From NCBI RefSeq assembly GCF_913774235.1, contig NZ_CAJYDW010000006.1, positions 124,001 through 188,000 on the forward strand: 64,000 nucleotides of DNA, given 5' to 3'. The notes beneath the pieces were generated by a model. The model was not told the DNA's origin, searched no databases, and worked only from the letters and a program-made list of their open reading frames with translations. Positions 17,719 to 28,194 of this stretch are shown here, one piece after another. A program made the translations under genes and the position numbers. This stretch comes from an uncultured Pseudomonas sp. (GTDB taxonomy: Bacteria; Pseudomonadota; Gammaproteobacteria; Pseudomonadales; Pseudomonadaceae). The stretch's first letter is position 1. Each line of letters opens with the position of its first letter.

Positions 17719-20225
17719 GGAGCGCCGGTCTGCCCCTCGCGCGGTTGTTCGGGCTGGCCTGGCGGCAGAGCCTGCGGGAGATTCGCGCTGGCGAGATCCG
17801 CATGCTCTGCCTCGCCCTGGTGGTGGCCGTGGCCGCCAGCGTCGCCATCGGCTATTTCACCGCGCGCCTGGGCGCCGGGATGGAAAATCGCGCCAGCGAA
17901 TTCCTCGCCGCCGACCTGGTGCTGCTCGGTAGCGAACCGGCGCGCCCCGAGCAGGTGGACGCCGGCCTGCGCCTGGGTCTGGAGCACAGCCAGACGCTCA
18001 ACTTCAGCACCATGGCCGCCGGTGCCGAGGCCTTGCAACTGGCCAGCGTCAAGGCGGTGCAGACCAACTTTCCCTTGCGCGGCGAAGTGCGCAGCGCGGC
18101 GGCGCCGGATGCCCCCGACCAGCCGGGCGGCGCTCCGGCACCCGGGGAGGCCTGGGTGGAACCCCGGCTGCTGCTGGCCTTGGACGCCAAGGTCGGTGAC
18201 CGTCTCGACATCGGCCGCAAACCCCTGACCATCACCCGGGTCCTCACCTACGAACCGGATCGCGCCGGCGACTTCTATAGCCTGACGCCACGGGTACTGA
18301 TCAATCTCGCCGACGTGGCCGCCACTGGGGTCATCCAGCCCGGCAGCCGGGTGCGCTATCGAGAACTCTGGCGCGGCGAACCGGCCACCCTGGCGGCCTA
18401 CCGCCAGGCCCTCACACCGAATCTCGCCGCCAACCAGCGCTTCGAAGGACCGGGCGACGGCAATCGGCAGCTGGGCAATGCCCTGGAGCGCGCCCAACGC
18501 TATCTGGGCTTGGCCAGTCTGGTGGCGGTGCTGCTAGCCGGCGTGGCCGTGGCCCTGTCGGCCAATCGCTTCGCCACGCGGCGCTTCGATGCCAGCGCCC
18601 TGCTGCGCTGCCTCGGCCTGACTCGGCGCGATGCCCTGACGCTCTATGGCCTGCAACTGGGGCTGCTGGGCCTGGCCGCCAGTCTGCTCGGCGCCCTGCT
18701 CGGCTGGCTGGCGCAGCTGGTGCTGTTCGAGCTGCTGCATGGCCTACTGCCGGCGCGGCTGCCACCCGCCGGGCTCGCCCCGGCACTGGCCGGCATGGGC
18801 ACCGGGCTGGTCGCCCTGGTCGGCTTCGCCCTGCCCCCGCTGGCAGCCCTGGGCCGGGTGCCGCCGCTGCGGGTGTTGCGCAGCGATCTGCAACCCGTCC
18901 CCCTGCGCACCTGGGCCGTCTATGGCTGCGCCCTGCTCGCCCTGGGACTGATCATGTGGCGGCTGTCGCTGGATCTGCGCCTGACCCTGGCGCTGCTGGT
19001 GGGCGGCCTGGTCGCCGGACTGCTGTTCGGCAGCCTGCTCTACCTGGCCCTGCGTGGCCTGCGCCGGGTCATGCAGGGCGCGCCCCTGGCCTGGCGCCTG
19101 GGTCTGGGTCAGCTGCTTCGTCACCCCCTGGCGGCGGTAGGCCAGACCCTGGCCTTCGGCCTGATCCTGCTGGCCATGAGCCTGGTGGTGCTGCTGCGGG
19201 GCGAATTGCTGGAGCGTTGGCAGGCGCAACTGCCGGCCGAGGCGCCCAACCACTTCGCGCTCAATGTGCTGCCGGACGAGCGCCAGGCCTTCGCCGCGGC
19301 GGTGGCCGGTCTCTCGCCCCACGCCAGCCCGCTCTATCCCATCGTCCAGGGTCGCCTGGTCAGCGTGAAGGGGCATCCGGCCCAGGAGGGCCTGGAAGAC
19401 GACTCCCGCGGCGGACGCGCCACCCGGCGCGACCTCAACCTGACTTGGTCGGCCGAGCTGCCGGCCGGCAATCGCCTGGAAGCCGGCCAATGGTGGGATG
19501 CGGTGCCGGCGGGCGACCTGCCCGGTGTCTCGCTGGAAAGCGAGCTGGCGCGTAGCCTGGGGGTCGGCCTGGGCGATACCCTTGGCTTCGTCATCGGCGA
19601 CCGCCAGATCGAGGCGCGGGTCACCAGCCTGCGTCAGGTCGGCTGGGACAACTTCCAGCCCAACTTCTTCGTCATCTTCGCCCCGGGGGCCCTGGCGGGC
19701 GTGCCGGTGACCTACCTGGGCAGCTTCTATCTACCGCCCGGCCACGACCGCGAGCTGCTGGCCCTGGCGCGGCAGTTCCCGGCGGTGACCCTGCTGCCCA
19801 TCGACGCCCTGCTCGATCAGTTGCGCAGCATCCTGCGCCAGGTCAGCGTGGCGGTGGAGTTCGTACTGCTGTTCGTGCTCGCGGCCGGCATCGCCGTGCT
19901 GCTGGCCGGCTTGCAGGCGACCCTTGACGAGCGCATCCGCCAGGGCGCCCTGCTGCGCGCCCTGGGTGCGCGGCGCGAGCTGCTGCAACGGGCGCGACGG
20001 ACCGAATTCATCCTGCTCGGCGGTGCCAGCGGCTTGCTCGCCGCGCTCGGTTGCGAGATCGTCAGCGCCCTGCTCTATCGGCTGGCCTTCGACCTGGATT
20101 GGCAGCCCCACCCCTGGTTGCTCCTGCTGCCGGTGCTGGGCGCCCTGCTGGTCGGAACCGCCGGCCTGCTGGGCACACGGCGGGCCATCACCGCCAGTCC
20201 GTTACTGATCCTGAGAGAAAGCTGA
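17715..20225 (+). CDS. ybbP: FtsX-like ABC permease YbbP
   Basis: An 836-residue membrane protein of the YbbP/MacB type. It has one membrane helix near the N-terminus (LCLALVVAVAASVAIGYF), a large periplasmic domain, then FtsX-type helix groups around residues 270-350 and 400-490 and a final group at 710-830 (VEFVLLFVLAAGIAVLLAGLQATLDERIRQGALLRALGA). The ERxREgALLRALGA block is characteristic of FtsX domains. With YbbA it forms a two-gene unit, translationally coupled by the ATGA overlap. It probably couples cytoplasmic ATP hydrolysis to an extracytoplasmic event, perhaps with TesA. Confidence 0.92.
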   Translation: MRSAGLPLARLFGLAWRQSLREIRAGEIRMLCLALVVAVAASVAIGYFTARLGAGMENRASEFLAADLVLLGSEPARPEQVDAGLRLGLEHSQTLNFSTMAAGAEALQLASVKAVQTNFPLRGEVRSAAAPDAPDQPGGAPAPGEAWVEPRLLLALDAKVGDRLDIGRKPLTITRVLTYEPDRAGDFYSLTPRVLINLADVAATGVIQPGSRVRYRELWRGEPATLAAYRQALTPNLAANQRFEGPGDGNRQLGNALERAQRYLGLASLVAVLLAGVAVALSANRFATRRFDASALLRCLGLTRRDALTLYGLQLGLLGLAASLLGALLGWLAQLVLFELLHGLLPARLPPAGLAPALAGMGTGLVALVGFALPPLAALGRVPPLRVLRSDLQPVPLRTWAVYGCALLALGLIMWRLSLDLRLTLALLVGGLVAGLLFGSLLYLALRGLRRVMQGAPLAWRLGLGQLLRHPLAAVGQTLAFGLILLAMSLVVLLRGELLERWQAQLPAEAPNHFALNVLPDERQAFAAAVAGLSPHASPLYPIVQGRLVSVKGHPAQEGLEDDSRGGRATRRDLNLTWSAELPAGNRLEAGQWWDAVPAGDLPGVSLESELARSLGVGLGDTLGFVIGDRQIEARVTSLRQVGWDNFQPNFFVIFAPGALAGVPVTYLGSFYLPPGHDRELLALARQFPAVTLLPIDALLDQLRSILRQVSVAVEFVLLFVLAAGIAVLLAGLQATLDERIRQGALLRALGARRELLQRARRTEFILLGGASGLLAALGCEIVSALLYRLAFDLDWQPHPWLLLLPVLGALLVGTAGLLGTRRAITASPLLILRES

Positions 20226-20228
20226 TCC

Positions 20229-20732
20229 ATGAGCCGTTACCGACCACCGCGCACCGCCGGCACCCCCTTGATCACCCCCGCTGGCGAAGCCCGGTTGCGT
20301 GCCGAACTCCACGAACTCTGGAACGTGCGCCGGCCCCAGGTCACCCAGGCGGTGAGCGAGGCGGCGGCCCTGGGTGATCGCTCGGAAAACGCCGAGTACA
20401 TCTACGGCAAGAAGATGTTGCGCGAGATCGACAGCCGGGTGCGCTTCCTGCGCAAGCGCCTGGAGAATCTCAAGGTGATCCACGAGCGCCCGGCCGATCC
20501 GAGCAAGGTCTACTTCGGCGCCTGGGTCACCCTGGAAGACGACGAGGGCATCGAGGCGCGCTATCGCATCGTCGGTCCGGACGAGCTGGACCTCAAGCAG
20601 AACCTCATCAGCATCGATTCGCCCCTGGCCCGCGCCCTGGTGGGCAAGGCATTGGACGCCGAGGTGCGATTGCAGACCCCAGCCGGTGAGCAGCGTTGGT
20701 ATATCGTCGAGATCGCCTATCCCGAGGAGTGA
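20229..20732 (+). CDS. greB: Transcription elongation factor GreB
   Basis: A 167-residue GreA/GreB factor. The N-terminal coiled coil has the acidic tip residues in GDRSENAEYIYGKKMLREID, where YIYGKK identifies GreB rather than GreA. The C-terminal FKBP-like domain has GAWVTLEDDEGIEARYRIVGPDELD and SPLARALVGK. It rescues backtracked RNA polymerase by stimulating transcript cleavage. It starts three bases after the ybbP stop, with GAGAAAGCTGATCC containing the ribosome site inside the ybbP end, so it is probably co-transcribed. Confidence 0.96.
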   Translation: MSRYRPPRTAGTPLITPAGEARLRAELHELWNVRRPQVTQAVSEAAALGDRSENAEYIYGKKMLREIDSRVRFLRKRLENLKVIHERPADPSKVYFGAWVTLEDDEGIEARYRIVGPDELDLKQNLISIDSPLARALVGKALDAEVRLQTPAGEQRWYIVEIAYPEE

Positions 20733-20735
20733 CGG

Positions 20736-21041
20736 TTAGCGCCGCCGGGTGATCACGCCCTGGCGCGCGACCCTAGTCAGTTCCCGTACCAGGGGTTCGA
20801 GACCGGCCTGGCCGGGCGACTGCACCACGGCGAAGTCGAAGCTGTCGTTGCCGAAGGCACGCAGCTGTTCGGCCTGATCGGCGAAGCGGATCTGCAGGGT
20901 ACGGCTGTGGGGCCAACGCTTGGGCCAGCCTTCGAGATAGCGCAGCAACGTGGGCTGGTCGGGCCCGCCGAGGAGAATGGCGGGATGGCAGGCGAGCTTG
21001 CCCTGGGTCAGCGGGGTAAGGCGTAGCGGGAGAGGAAGCAT
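20736..21041 (-). CDS. Conserved hypothetical, methyltransferase-like C-terminal half
   Basis: A 101-residue protein, convergent with greB. The second half, FGNDSFDFAVVQSPGQAGLEPLVRELTRVARQGVIT, reads like the later strands of a class I SAM-dependent methyltransferase fold, but the SAM-binding GxGxG part is absent. It may be a degenerate, non-enzymatic member. A small gene at this position after greB is also found in P. aeruginosa as I recall. AGGCGGAATTCGTCC precedes the ATG. No function is assigned. Confidence 0.65.
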   Translation of the reverse strand: MLPLPLRLTPLTQGKLACHPAILLGGPDQPTLLRYLEGWPKRWPHSRTLQIRFADQAEQLRAFGNDSFDFAVVQSPGQAGLEPLVRELTRVARQGVITRRR

Positions 21042-21194
21042 GGACGAAATTCCGCCTCGTAGATCCAGCTGGGCGGTAGTACGAGGCCTGTTCCGTCCAG
21101 CGCTTTAGCGGTATTTGGGAGCGCCCCGCAAGTTGCTGTTTAAATCGGCGCGGGATCATCCTAGGGAGGGCCCGGCTGCCCTGTCAAGCGGGCT

Positions 21195-22625
21195 TCAACC
21201 GTCCTTGTGCCGAGCATCCGCGGTGCTCGTCGTCGCCACGGCTGGCGCCTCCAGGCGCGCCCGCTCACGGCTGAAGGCCACCCGGTACTTGTTGACGCTG
21301 GCCACGTAGTTGACCACGCCGATACCCACCTCCTCGGCGGCGATGCGCTCGACCTGGAAGAACCAGCGGTCGCCGTCCAGTCCCTGCCTGCGCGCCTTGG
21401 CCCGCAACGCCTGGACGCGTTCCGGACCCAGGTTGTAGGCCGCCAGGGTGAAGGCGCGGCGTTCCCGCTCGGTCAGCCGCGGACTGGAAAAGAATTCCCG
21501 CCGCAGCCGCGCCAGATAGCGGGTGGCAGCCTTGACGTTGTCGTCGGCGGAATGCAGGTTGCGCACCCCGACGCTGCGCGCCGCTCGCGGGGTGATCTGC
21601 AGCAGCCCCGCCGCGCGTCCGGCGCCACGGGCATGGGGATCGAGACCGGATTCCTTGTAGGCCATGGCGGCCAGGGTCAGCCAATCGAAGTCATAGGCCT
21701 TGGCGTAGCGTTGCAGCAGTGGCCGGACCTGGGCCAGGCGCTTGCGATCCTGGGCCTGCAGCGGATCACGCACCTGGTAGCGCCGTGCATAGGCCTGGCG
21801 GAAGGCCTGGTCGTCGTCCCGCGCCTGGGGTTGCCGGGCGAAGGCCCGTACCCGAGCGGCGAGTTGCTGCGCCGGGGCGCGCAGATACCAGAGCTGCGCC
21901 TGGTCATGGGCCACCACCAGCCGGTCGGCCACCCGCAGCCGTGGCAGTACCCGCGCCCAGCGATGGGCCAGGCCGGCTTCGACCACGCTGAGCGGGTAGA
22001 TGCCGGCCTGGGTCAGCTCCAGCACGTCTTCCACCGCCAGGGTCGGATCGGCCCACTCGATCTGCACCGGTTTCAGCTTGCGCCTTGCCAACTGGGTATT
22101 GAGCCGCGCCAAGGCAGGACCGGCCTCGCTGCCCTGGGGCAGGACCACTCGACGCCCCGCCAACTGCTCCAGATGCCGCGGCAGGCGCTGACCACGACCG
22201 CCGACCACCACCAGATTGGCGGGCGCCGCCACCGGCGCGGCAAGCAGGGCCGAATGCGGTGGCGGCAGCAGCGTCTCCCCGGGTGCCACCAGATCGCCCT
22301 CGCCACGTTGCAGCGCCGGCAGCAGATCGTCCTTGGCCTTGGGTACGAACACCAGGCGTAGCGGCCGGCCACCGGGCTGGTGCTGGAGATAACGGGCGAA
22401 GGCTTGCAGCCGCCGATACTCGATGCCCAGCGCCTGGCCGTTCCATTCACCGGAGCTGTGGCGGCTCTGGTTGACCAGCACGCGCAATTCCCCTGCGCGC
22501 TCGATGGCAGCCAGGTCGCGCGCCGCGACGTGACGCGGGGCTTCGGGCGGCAAGGCACCCAGACGGGCCTGGGCGGAACAGGCGAGCAGGCAGCCGAGCA
22601 CGGCCAGGGTGAATCGAAACGGCAT
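21195..22625 (-). CDS. mltF2: Membrane-bound lytic transglycosylase, MltF family (MltF2-like)
   Basis: A 476-residue exported protein with two domains. After a signal (MPFRFTLAVLGCLLACSAQA) comes a type 3 solute-binding domain (AGELRVLVNQSRHSSGEWNGQALGIEY..., about residues 40-270). Then follows an SLT domain with the catalytic Glu in AAMAYKESGLDPHARG (about residue 323) and GLLQITPRAARSVGV. It cleaves the glycan strand of peptidoglycan; in MltF the first domain regulates activity by sensing muropeptides. ATG 22625 has TCAGGAGTCCTGG before it. Cys-16 sits in LACSAQ, so lipid modification is possible but not a perfect lipobox. It is divergent from tatD. Confidence 0.88.
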   Translation of the reverse strand: MPFRFTLAVLGCLLACSAQARLGALPPEAPRHVAARDLAAIERAGELRVLVNQSRHSSGEWNGQALGIEYRRLQAFARYLQHQPGGRPLRLVFVPKAKDDLLPALQRGEGDLVAPGETLLPPPHSALLAAPVAAPANLVVVGGRGQRLPRHLEQLAGRRVVLPQGSEAGPALARLNTQLARRKLKPVQIEWADPTLAVEDVLELTQAGIYPLSVVEAGLAHRWARVLPRLRVADRLVVAHDQAQLWYLRAPAQQLAARVRAFARQPQARDDDQAFRQAYARRYQVRDPLQAQDRKRLAQVRPLLQRYAKAYDFDWLTLAAMAYKESGLDPHARGAGRAAGLLQITPRAARSVGVRNLHSADDNVKAATRYLARLRREFFSSPRLTERERRAFTLAAYNLGPERVQALRAKARRQGLDGDRWFFQVERIAAEEVGIGVVNYVASVNKYRVAFSRERARLEAPAVATTSTADARHKDG

Positions 22626-22713
22626 CCAGGACTCCTGACCTGGCCGGGACAGCGCCGATAGCACCCGGACTATGGATAGAATGAGGAAATAGAGTTCGTA
22701 GAAGGTCCGCACC

Positions 22714-23544
22714 ATGCAATTGATCGACATCGGCGTCAACCTCACCCACCCCAGCCTGCTCAAGGAGGTGGACGCGGTGATCGAGCGGGCCCAGGCCGCC
22801 GGCGTGGTGCAACTGGTGCTCACCGGCACCACCCTGGAGGACAGCGAGAACGCCCTGAATCTCTGCCTGCGCCTGGATGCGGGTGAGGCCCTGTTCAGCA
22901 CTGCCGGGGTCCATCCCCACGAGGCCTCGACCTGGGATGCCGCTGCCGCCAAGATCCTGCGCGACCTGGCTAGCCAGCCCAAGGTGCGCGCCCTGGGCGA
23001 ATGCGGCCTGGACTTCAATCGCGACTTCACGCCCCGTCCGCAGCAGGAGCGCTGCTTCGAGGAACAACTGGCGCTGGCCGCCGAATTGCGCCGCCCGGTA
23101 TTTCTCCACGAGCGCGACGCCAGCGAGCGGATGCTGGCGATCCTGCGCGACTACCGCGACCACCTGCCGGCTGCGGTGGTGCACTGCTTCACTGGCGAGC
23201 GCAAGGCGCTCTATGGCTACCTGGATCTCGACCTGCACCTGGGCATCACCGGCTGGATCTGCGACGAACGCCGCGGCCTGCACCTGCACGAGCTGGTCGG
23301 CCAGATCCCGGTCGGCCGGCTGATGCTGGAGACCGACGCCCCCTACCTGCTGCCACGCACCCTTAGACCCAAGCCACGCCACGGCCACAACGAGCCGGCC
23401 TTCCTGCCGGAGATCCTGCGTACCGTGGCCCGGCTGCGCAACGAAACGCCCGAGCAGACCGCCCTGCACACCACTGCCACCGCCCGCGCCTTCTTCGGAC
23501 TGCCGGAGATCGCCGTGCCAGAGCGGGTCGAGGAATACGACTAG
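22714..23544 (+). CDS. tatD: TatD-family metal-dependent DNase
   Basis: A 276-residue TIM-barrel hydrolase. The N-terminal [16 protein letters not shown] is the TatD version of the metal motif, in contrast to HxH in YcfH. Further ligands are in [37 protein letters not shown] and [10 protein letters not shown]. TatD acts as a 3'-5' exonuclease in DNA repair and RNA quality control; a role in Tat export is no longer supported. An 88-bp spacer separates it from the divergent mltF2. It stands alone here, with the chemoreceptor gene 160 bp downstream. Confidence 0.94.
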   Translation: MQLIDIGVNLTHPSLLKEVDAVIERAQAAGVVQLVLTGTTLEDSENALNLCLRLDAGEALFSTAGVHPHEASTWDAAAAKILRDLASQPKVRALGECGLDFNRDFTPRPQQERCFEEQLALAAELRRPVFLHERDASERMLAILRDYRDHLPAAVVHCFTGERKALYGYLDLDLHLGITGWICDERRGLHLHELVGQIPVGRLMLETDAPYLLPRTLRPKPRHGHNEPAFLPEILRTVARLRNETPEQTALHTTATARAFFGLPEIAVPERVEEYD

Positions 23545-23704
23545 GCGCGGGGCGCCGCTGCGCTAAAGTCGTGAAGGCGCAAGCCGTTAACCTCAGGGCT
23601 TATTCCACGGCGTCGCCCTCCTCCCTGCAGGACGTTGACGCCAGTCAAGATTCGAGGCGCGCCGGCCTGTCAGGCTATGCCGCCCCGCCGACTGGATGCC
23701 CCCT

Positions 23705-24979
23705 ATGTTCGCCTGGCTGCGTGATATCTCCCTCAAGTACAAGTTCTGGGCGGTGAATGCCGTCGCCTTCCTCACCAGTCTGCTGCTGGTACTGTTCGCC
23801 ATGCAGCTGGAAGTCGCCGGCCGCGCCGAGCAGCTCAAGGCGGTCAAGGCCGCCGTGGGCGAGGCAGCTGCCTCTCTCAGCGCCCCGACCTTCGGCGAGA
23901 TCTTCCTGGCCCGCGCCCCGGAATACGCCCTGGCCGTGGGGGTACTGATGCTGGTGCTGCTGGTGGCCTCGCAGCTCTTGATTCGCTTCATCCTCGGCAA
24001 TTTGCAACGGCTCAAGGACACCATGCTGCGGGTGGAACGCGAGGGTGACCTCACCGCCCGGGTCGAGGTGCGCGGGCGCGACGAGGTCGGGCAGATGACC
24101 CAGGCCTTCAACGCCATGCAGGACAGCTATACCCGGGTGGTCGGCACCGTCGCCGCCAGCGCTGCGCAACTGGACGAAGGCGCCGGGCGCCTGGTCAGCG
24201 GTATGCAGGGCGTGCGGGGCGGCATGCAGGATCAGCAGCAGGAGACCGACCAGGCCGCCACGGCGATCAACGAGATGAGCGCCACGGTGCAGCAGATCGC
24301 CGAACACGCCGCCGGTACCCGCGACCAGTCCCAGGAAGCCGACCGCCTGGCCAATGCCGGCCAACAGGCGGTGGAGCGCGTCAGCCATTCCATCGCCGAC
24401 CTTTCCCAGGGCGTGCAGCAGACCGCGGTGATGATCCAGGAGCTGGCCGAGAACAGCGAGCGCATCACCAGCGTGGTCAACGTCATCCATGGCATCGCCG
24501 AGCAGACCAACCTACTGGCCCTCAACGCCGCCATCGAGGCGGCCCGCGCCGGAGAAGCCGGCCGTGGCTTCGCCGTGGTGGCCGATGAGGTCCGTAACCT
24601 GGCCAAACGCGTCCAGGGGTCCACCGACGAGATCACCCGCATGGTCGACGGCCTCCAGGCCGGCACCCGCGACGCCGTGGAATTCATGCGCGACAGCTCG
24701 CTCAAGGCCGACGACTGCGTGGTCCAGGCCGGCGCCGCCGGTCAGGCCCTGGCCGACATCACCGCCGCCGTGACCCAGATGCGCGACAGCAACACCCAGA
24801 TCGCCGTCGCTGCGGAACAGCAAGCCCAGGTGGCGGAAGAGATGAGCAGGTCGGTCGTAGGCATCCGCGACGTCACCGAAAGGACCATGCTGCTCACGCA
24901 GGAGTCGGCCGCCACCAGCACCGAACTGGCCGGTCTTGCAGGCACCCTGAACCAGGCGATCCGCCAGTTGCGCCTATAG
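23705..24979 (+). CDS. Methyl-accepting chemotaxis protein with minimal periplasmic domain
   Basis: About 424 residues. Two membrane helices (residues near 14-32 and 78-97) enclose only about 45 periplasmic residues, too few for a 4HB, Cache or PAS ligand domain. A HAMP domain follows ([36 protein letters not shown]), then the cytoplasmic signalling hairpin with the CheA/CheW tip [39 protein letters not shown]. It probably senses membrane-linked or energy signals, or works with a partner protein. An in-frame ATG at 23696 is an alternative start; [18 protein letters not shown] is the usual Pseudomonas form. Confidence 0.93.
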   Translation: MFAWLRDISLKYKFWAVNAVAFLTSLLLVLFAMQLEVAGRAEQLKAVKAAVGEAAASLSAPTFGEIFLARAPEYALAVGVLMLVLLVASQLLIRFILGNLQRLKDTMLRVEREGDLTARVEVRGRDEVGQMTQAFNAMQDSYTRVVGTVAASAAQLDEGAGRLVSGMQGVRGGMQDQQQETDQAATAINEMSATVQQIAEHAAGTRDQSQEADRLANAGQQAVERVSHSIADLSQGVQQTAVMIQELAENSERITSVVNVIHGIAEQTNLLALNAAIEAARAGEAGRGFAVVADEVRNLAKRVQGSTDEITRMVDGLQAGTRDAVEFMRDSSLKADDCVVQAGAAGQALADITAAVTQMRDSNTQIAVAAEQQAQVAEEMSRSVVGIRDVTERTMLLTQESAATSTELAGLAGTLNQAIRQLRL

Positions 24980-25053
24980 CCCCCATAGCGAGAGCGCATT
25001 CGCACGGTTGCCCGACAGGCGGCAAGATGCCCGCACCTTTCTGGAGACCCGTC

Positions 25054-25233
25054 ATGCGCTCGGTCACTACCCTCACCTCCGTCGTCCTGCTGTTTTTGGG
25101 CCTGGGCTGCGTCGCCCAGGCCCTGGGCAGTGCCCATCCGCAATCCCTGATCCTGGCTGGTCTGGTCTGCCTGGTGGCCTTCGCCCTGCAGGAGCCGGAC
25201 AGCCTGCCCACGGGCGTCTCCCTGCGCGCCTAG
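25054..25233 (+). CDS. Small two-helix membrane protein
   Basis: A 59-residue frame with two hydrophobic stretches (TLTSVVLLFLGLGCVAQALG and LILAGLVCLVAFAL). Start ATG 25054 is preceded by TTCTGGAGACCCGTC, which gives a usable ribosome site, and codon use fits the neighbourhood. It ends 17 bases before the convergent tgpA stop. No family is recognised; such proteins often stabilise larger membrane complexes. It could also be a chance frame. Confidence 0.5.
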   Translation: MRSVTTLTSVVLLFLGLGCVAQALGSAHPQSLILAGLVCLVAFALQEPDSLPTGVSLRA

Positions 25234-25250
25234 CGGCCCGGGCGGCGGAG

Positions 25251-27245
25251 CTAGCCCGCGCGCAACTGTCGTCGCAGCCGTTTCAGCGCCCGCTCGAGCA
25301 CCGCGAGGTCTTGCGGCCGGCCGGCATAGCGCTGCGCCTGGAAGGCGTCGCTGAAGGCGGCGATTTCCGCCTGTGCCGCCGGCAAGGACTGCATCGCCCG
25401 CCGGGCGAAGGCTCCGGCCGTCTCGCCGCCCTGACGCACCACCCCCTGGCGCGCCAGCAGCCGCTCGAACTGCGCGAAGCGCGCCAACAGCGGATCGCGG
25501 GTACGTTGCCAGGGTCGCAACACCAGCAGCGCCATGAGCCCGAGCACGGCCAGTACCAGCAGCGCCAGCACCAGGCCCAGTCGCTGCAGGCCACTGTCAC
25601 CCAGCAGCCGCTTGAACAGCTCGCCCTGGGTCTCTCCTTCGTAGTTGAGTACCCAGCGCTGCCAGCCATAGTTGATCCGGTCCCAGCCCAGCCGCAGGCT
25701 GGTGAGCCAGGCCAGGTTGCGATAGCGGTTGGCGGCGAAGGGATTGTCGGCCAGAAACTCGTTGGCCGCGCCCTGAGCGGCCAGGGCCTCCTGCAGACCC
25801 CGTTCGATTCGTGTGGGCGCCACCTGGGCCGTGGGGTCGACACTGACCCAGCCGCGCTCCGGCAGCCAGAACTCCACCCAGGCATGGGCATCGAATTGTT
25901 GCACCAGCAGGTAGCCCCCCGCGGCGTTGAATTCCCCGCCCTGGTAGCCCGCCACCACCCGTGCCGGGATACCCGCCACCCGCAGGGCGAAGGCCATGGC
26001 GCCGGCGTAATGCGCACAGAAGCCGCGGCGGTTATCGAACAGGAAGGCGTCGATGGCGTCGACGCTCGCCGTGGGCGGTTGCAGGGTATAGACGAAGGGC
26101 TGCTGGCGGAAATAGGCGAGGATCGCCTCGGCCAGGGCCGCAGGCCGCGGATCGCGCGCCTTGAGCTGGGCCACCCAGGCACGGGTGCGAGGTTCGCCAC
26201 CAGCCGGTAATTGCAGGACCCGCCGCTGGCTGGAGGCGGATAGCCGCCCCGCTTCGCGTACCGCCTGCGGCCAACTGGTCACCTGATAGCGCAGGGCCTG
26301 GTCCACCGGCCGCCGACGTTGCAGATGGAAGTCGCTGGCCAGCCGCACGTCCCGCTGATCGCTGCGCGCCACGTCCAGACCGTAGAGCCAGGGGCGCCCA
26401 CTGGGCTCCATGATGATCTGATAGCCCAGACTGGGGCCGCTGGGCGTCCAGGCTGGCTCCGGACTCCAGGCCGTATCGGGATCGACCGACCAGCGGGCTC
26501 CGTCGAAGCGCTCGTAGGTGGTGGCGCGCCAATAGAGGTCGCGCTGGGCGGGACGCTCGCCGTCGAAACTGACCCGGAATACCCGCTCGGCGGACTGCGA
26601 GAGCTGGGCGATCTCCCCCGGTGCCATGCTCTCGCCCAGCCCGGTACGCGCCTGGTCGCCCGGCTGCGGCAGCGACCAAAGCGGGCCGAGCCGAGGAAAG
26701 ACCAGGAACAGCAGTATCATCAGCGGCACCGCCTGCAACAGCAGCTTGGCCGCCACCGCCAGGGTCGCCAGCGGCCGCGTGGCCAGGGCGCTCTGTTGCA
26801 GGCCGATCAGGGCCGCCACCAGGGCGGTCACCGGCAGCAGGCTGTAGAGCGCCGCGAGCAGGCCGTCCTCGAAGAGATAGGCGATCACCACGGCGAAGAA
26901 GCCCAGATAGATCACCACCAGAGCATCGCGCCGGCTGTGCAGCTCGATCAGCTTCAAGGCGAAGGTCACCAGCAGCAGCACGGCACCGGCATCCAGGCCG
27001 ATGAAGGAGCCGCGCGACAGCCAGATGCCGCCCATGGTCAGCAGCAGCAGGCCACCCTTCTCGATCCGCGTCGGCGCCCGTACCTGCATGCGGAACAGCA
27101 GTACCCGCCAACCGGCACAGAAGGCCCAGAGCAGGCCGACCCAGGGCGGCAGATGGGTGAGGTGCGGCAGGATCACCAACGCCTGGGCCACCAGCAGCCA
27201 GATCAGGGCGATGCGGGGAATCGCCTGGGGGGCAGCCGTGCTCAT
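25251..27245 (-). CDS. tgpA: TgpA-type membrane transglutaminase (DUF3488)
   Basis: A 664-residue protein with a block of about five to six N-terminal membrane helices (residues 10-200), a periplasmic transglutaminase-like domain and a C-terminal helix near residue 560 followed by a DUF4129-like tail (LLARFAQFERLLARQGVVRQGGETAGAFARR). The catalytic triad is visible as Cys in NRRGFCAHYAGAM (about residue 411), His in FDAHAWVEFW and Asp in WVSVDPTA. The P. aeruginosa homologue is reported as important for viability. It overlaps the DUF58 gene by four bases and forms an operon with it and moxR. Confidence 0.93.
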   Translation of the reverse strand: MSTAAPQAIPRIALIWLLVAQALVILPHLTHLPPWVGLLWAFCAGWRVLLFRMQVRAPTRIEKGGLLLLTMGGIWLSRGSFIGLDAGAVLLLVTFALKLIELHSRRDALVVIYLGFFAVVIAYLFEDGLLAALYSLLPVTALVAALIGLQQSALATRPLATLAVAAKLLLQAVPLMILLFLVFPRLGPLWSLPQPGDQARTGLGESMAPGEIAQLSQSAERVFRVSFDGERPAQRDLYWRATTYERFDGARWSVDPDTAWSPEPAWTPSGPSLGYQIIMEPSGRPWLYGLDVARSDQRDVRLASDFHLQRRRPVDQALRYQVTSWPQAVREAGRLSASSQRRVLQLPAGGEPRTRAWVAQLKARDPRPAALAEAILAYFRQQPFVYTLQPPTASVDAIDAFLFDNRRGFCAHYAGAMAFALRVAGIPARVVAGYQGGEFNAAGGYLLVQQFDAHAWVEFWLPERGWVSVDPTAQVAPTRIERGLQEALAAQGAANEFLADNPFAANRYRNLAWLTSLRLGWDRINYGWQRWVLNYEGETQGELFKRLLGDSGLQRLGLVLALLVLAVLGLMALLVLRPWQRTRDPLLARFAQFERLLARQGVVRQGGETAGAFARRAMQSLPAAQAEIAAFSDAFQAQRYAGRPQDLAVLERALKRLRRQLRAG

Positions 27246-28194
27246 GCGGGGCGCCCGAACAGCGCCAGGGCCTGCAGCACCGCGTCACGATGGCTCTCGC
27301 CAGTGGCGGGTGCCAGCTCCACCCCAGGCAGGCGCAGGCCGAAGCGCAACTGACGGGTGCTGCAATCCAACACCGCCTGGCACAGCCAGGACAGCCGCGT
27401 CTCGGTGTCGCCATCGAGTACGCTGAAATCCAGCCAGAGTTCGCTGCCCACCAGGGCGCTGAAGTCCTTCACCAACAGTCCCTGTCCGCGGGAAAACGCC
27501 TTCCAGTCCAGGCGGCGGCGGGAGTCGCCCGGCTGGTAGGCACGCAGCCCCTGGAAATCATCGGCGCCCTGACCGGCGCTGCGCTGTCCTTCCTCGCCCC
27601 CCGCATCCAGTCCGCTGCGCGGCAAGGGGGCGTTCAACAGGGGCGGCGGATAGACCAGGCCGCGAACGTCCAGATCCAGCCAACTCCAGGCGACGAACAG
27701 ACCCAGCGGGAAGCGGCTTTCCACCCGCAGGCGTCCGGGTCGCAGCCAGCCACGCTTCGGCGCCGTGTGGAACAGCTGCAGGGCCACCCCCTCACCCGCG
27801 GGTACGTCGCTCAGCACCAGCGGCTGGTCTCGCCAGCCCAGCCCGATGGCCTGGTGCGCCCGTCGCTCGCTTTCCAGGCGCACGCGAAAGCCCGCCGCCT
27901 CGCCGGCGAACACCGGGCTGGCGCCACCACCCGCCAGGTGCAGGCCGGCCAGGTTGCGATAGGTGTGCAGCATGGTCACCAGAGCCAGGGAGAACAGCAG
28001 GAAGGTCAGGCCATAGGCCAGGCTGTTCTGATAGTTGATGCCAGCCAGCAGCATCAGCGCCAAGGCCAGGCCGAAGGCCGCCCCCTGGCGGGTGGGCAGG
28101 ATGAAGATCCGCCGCTGATCGAGGGTGATGCGATTGGCCGGCGGAATCCGCCGCGCCAGCCAGCCGTCTCGATAGCGCTGCCAGGCGCCGCCGG

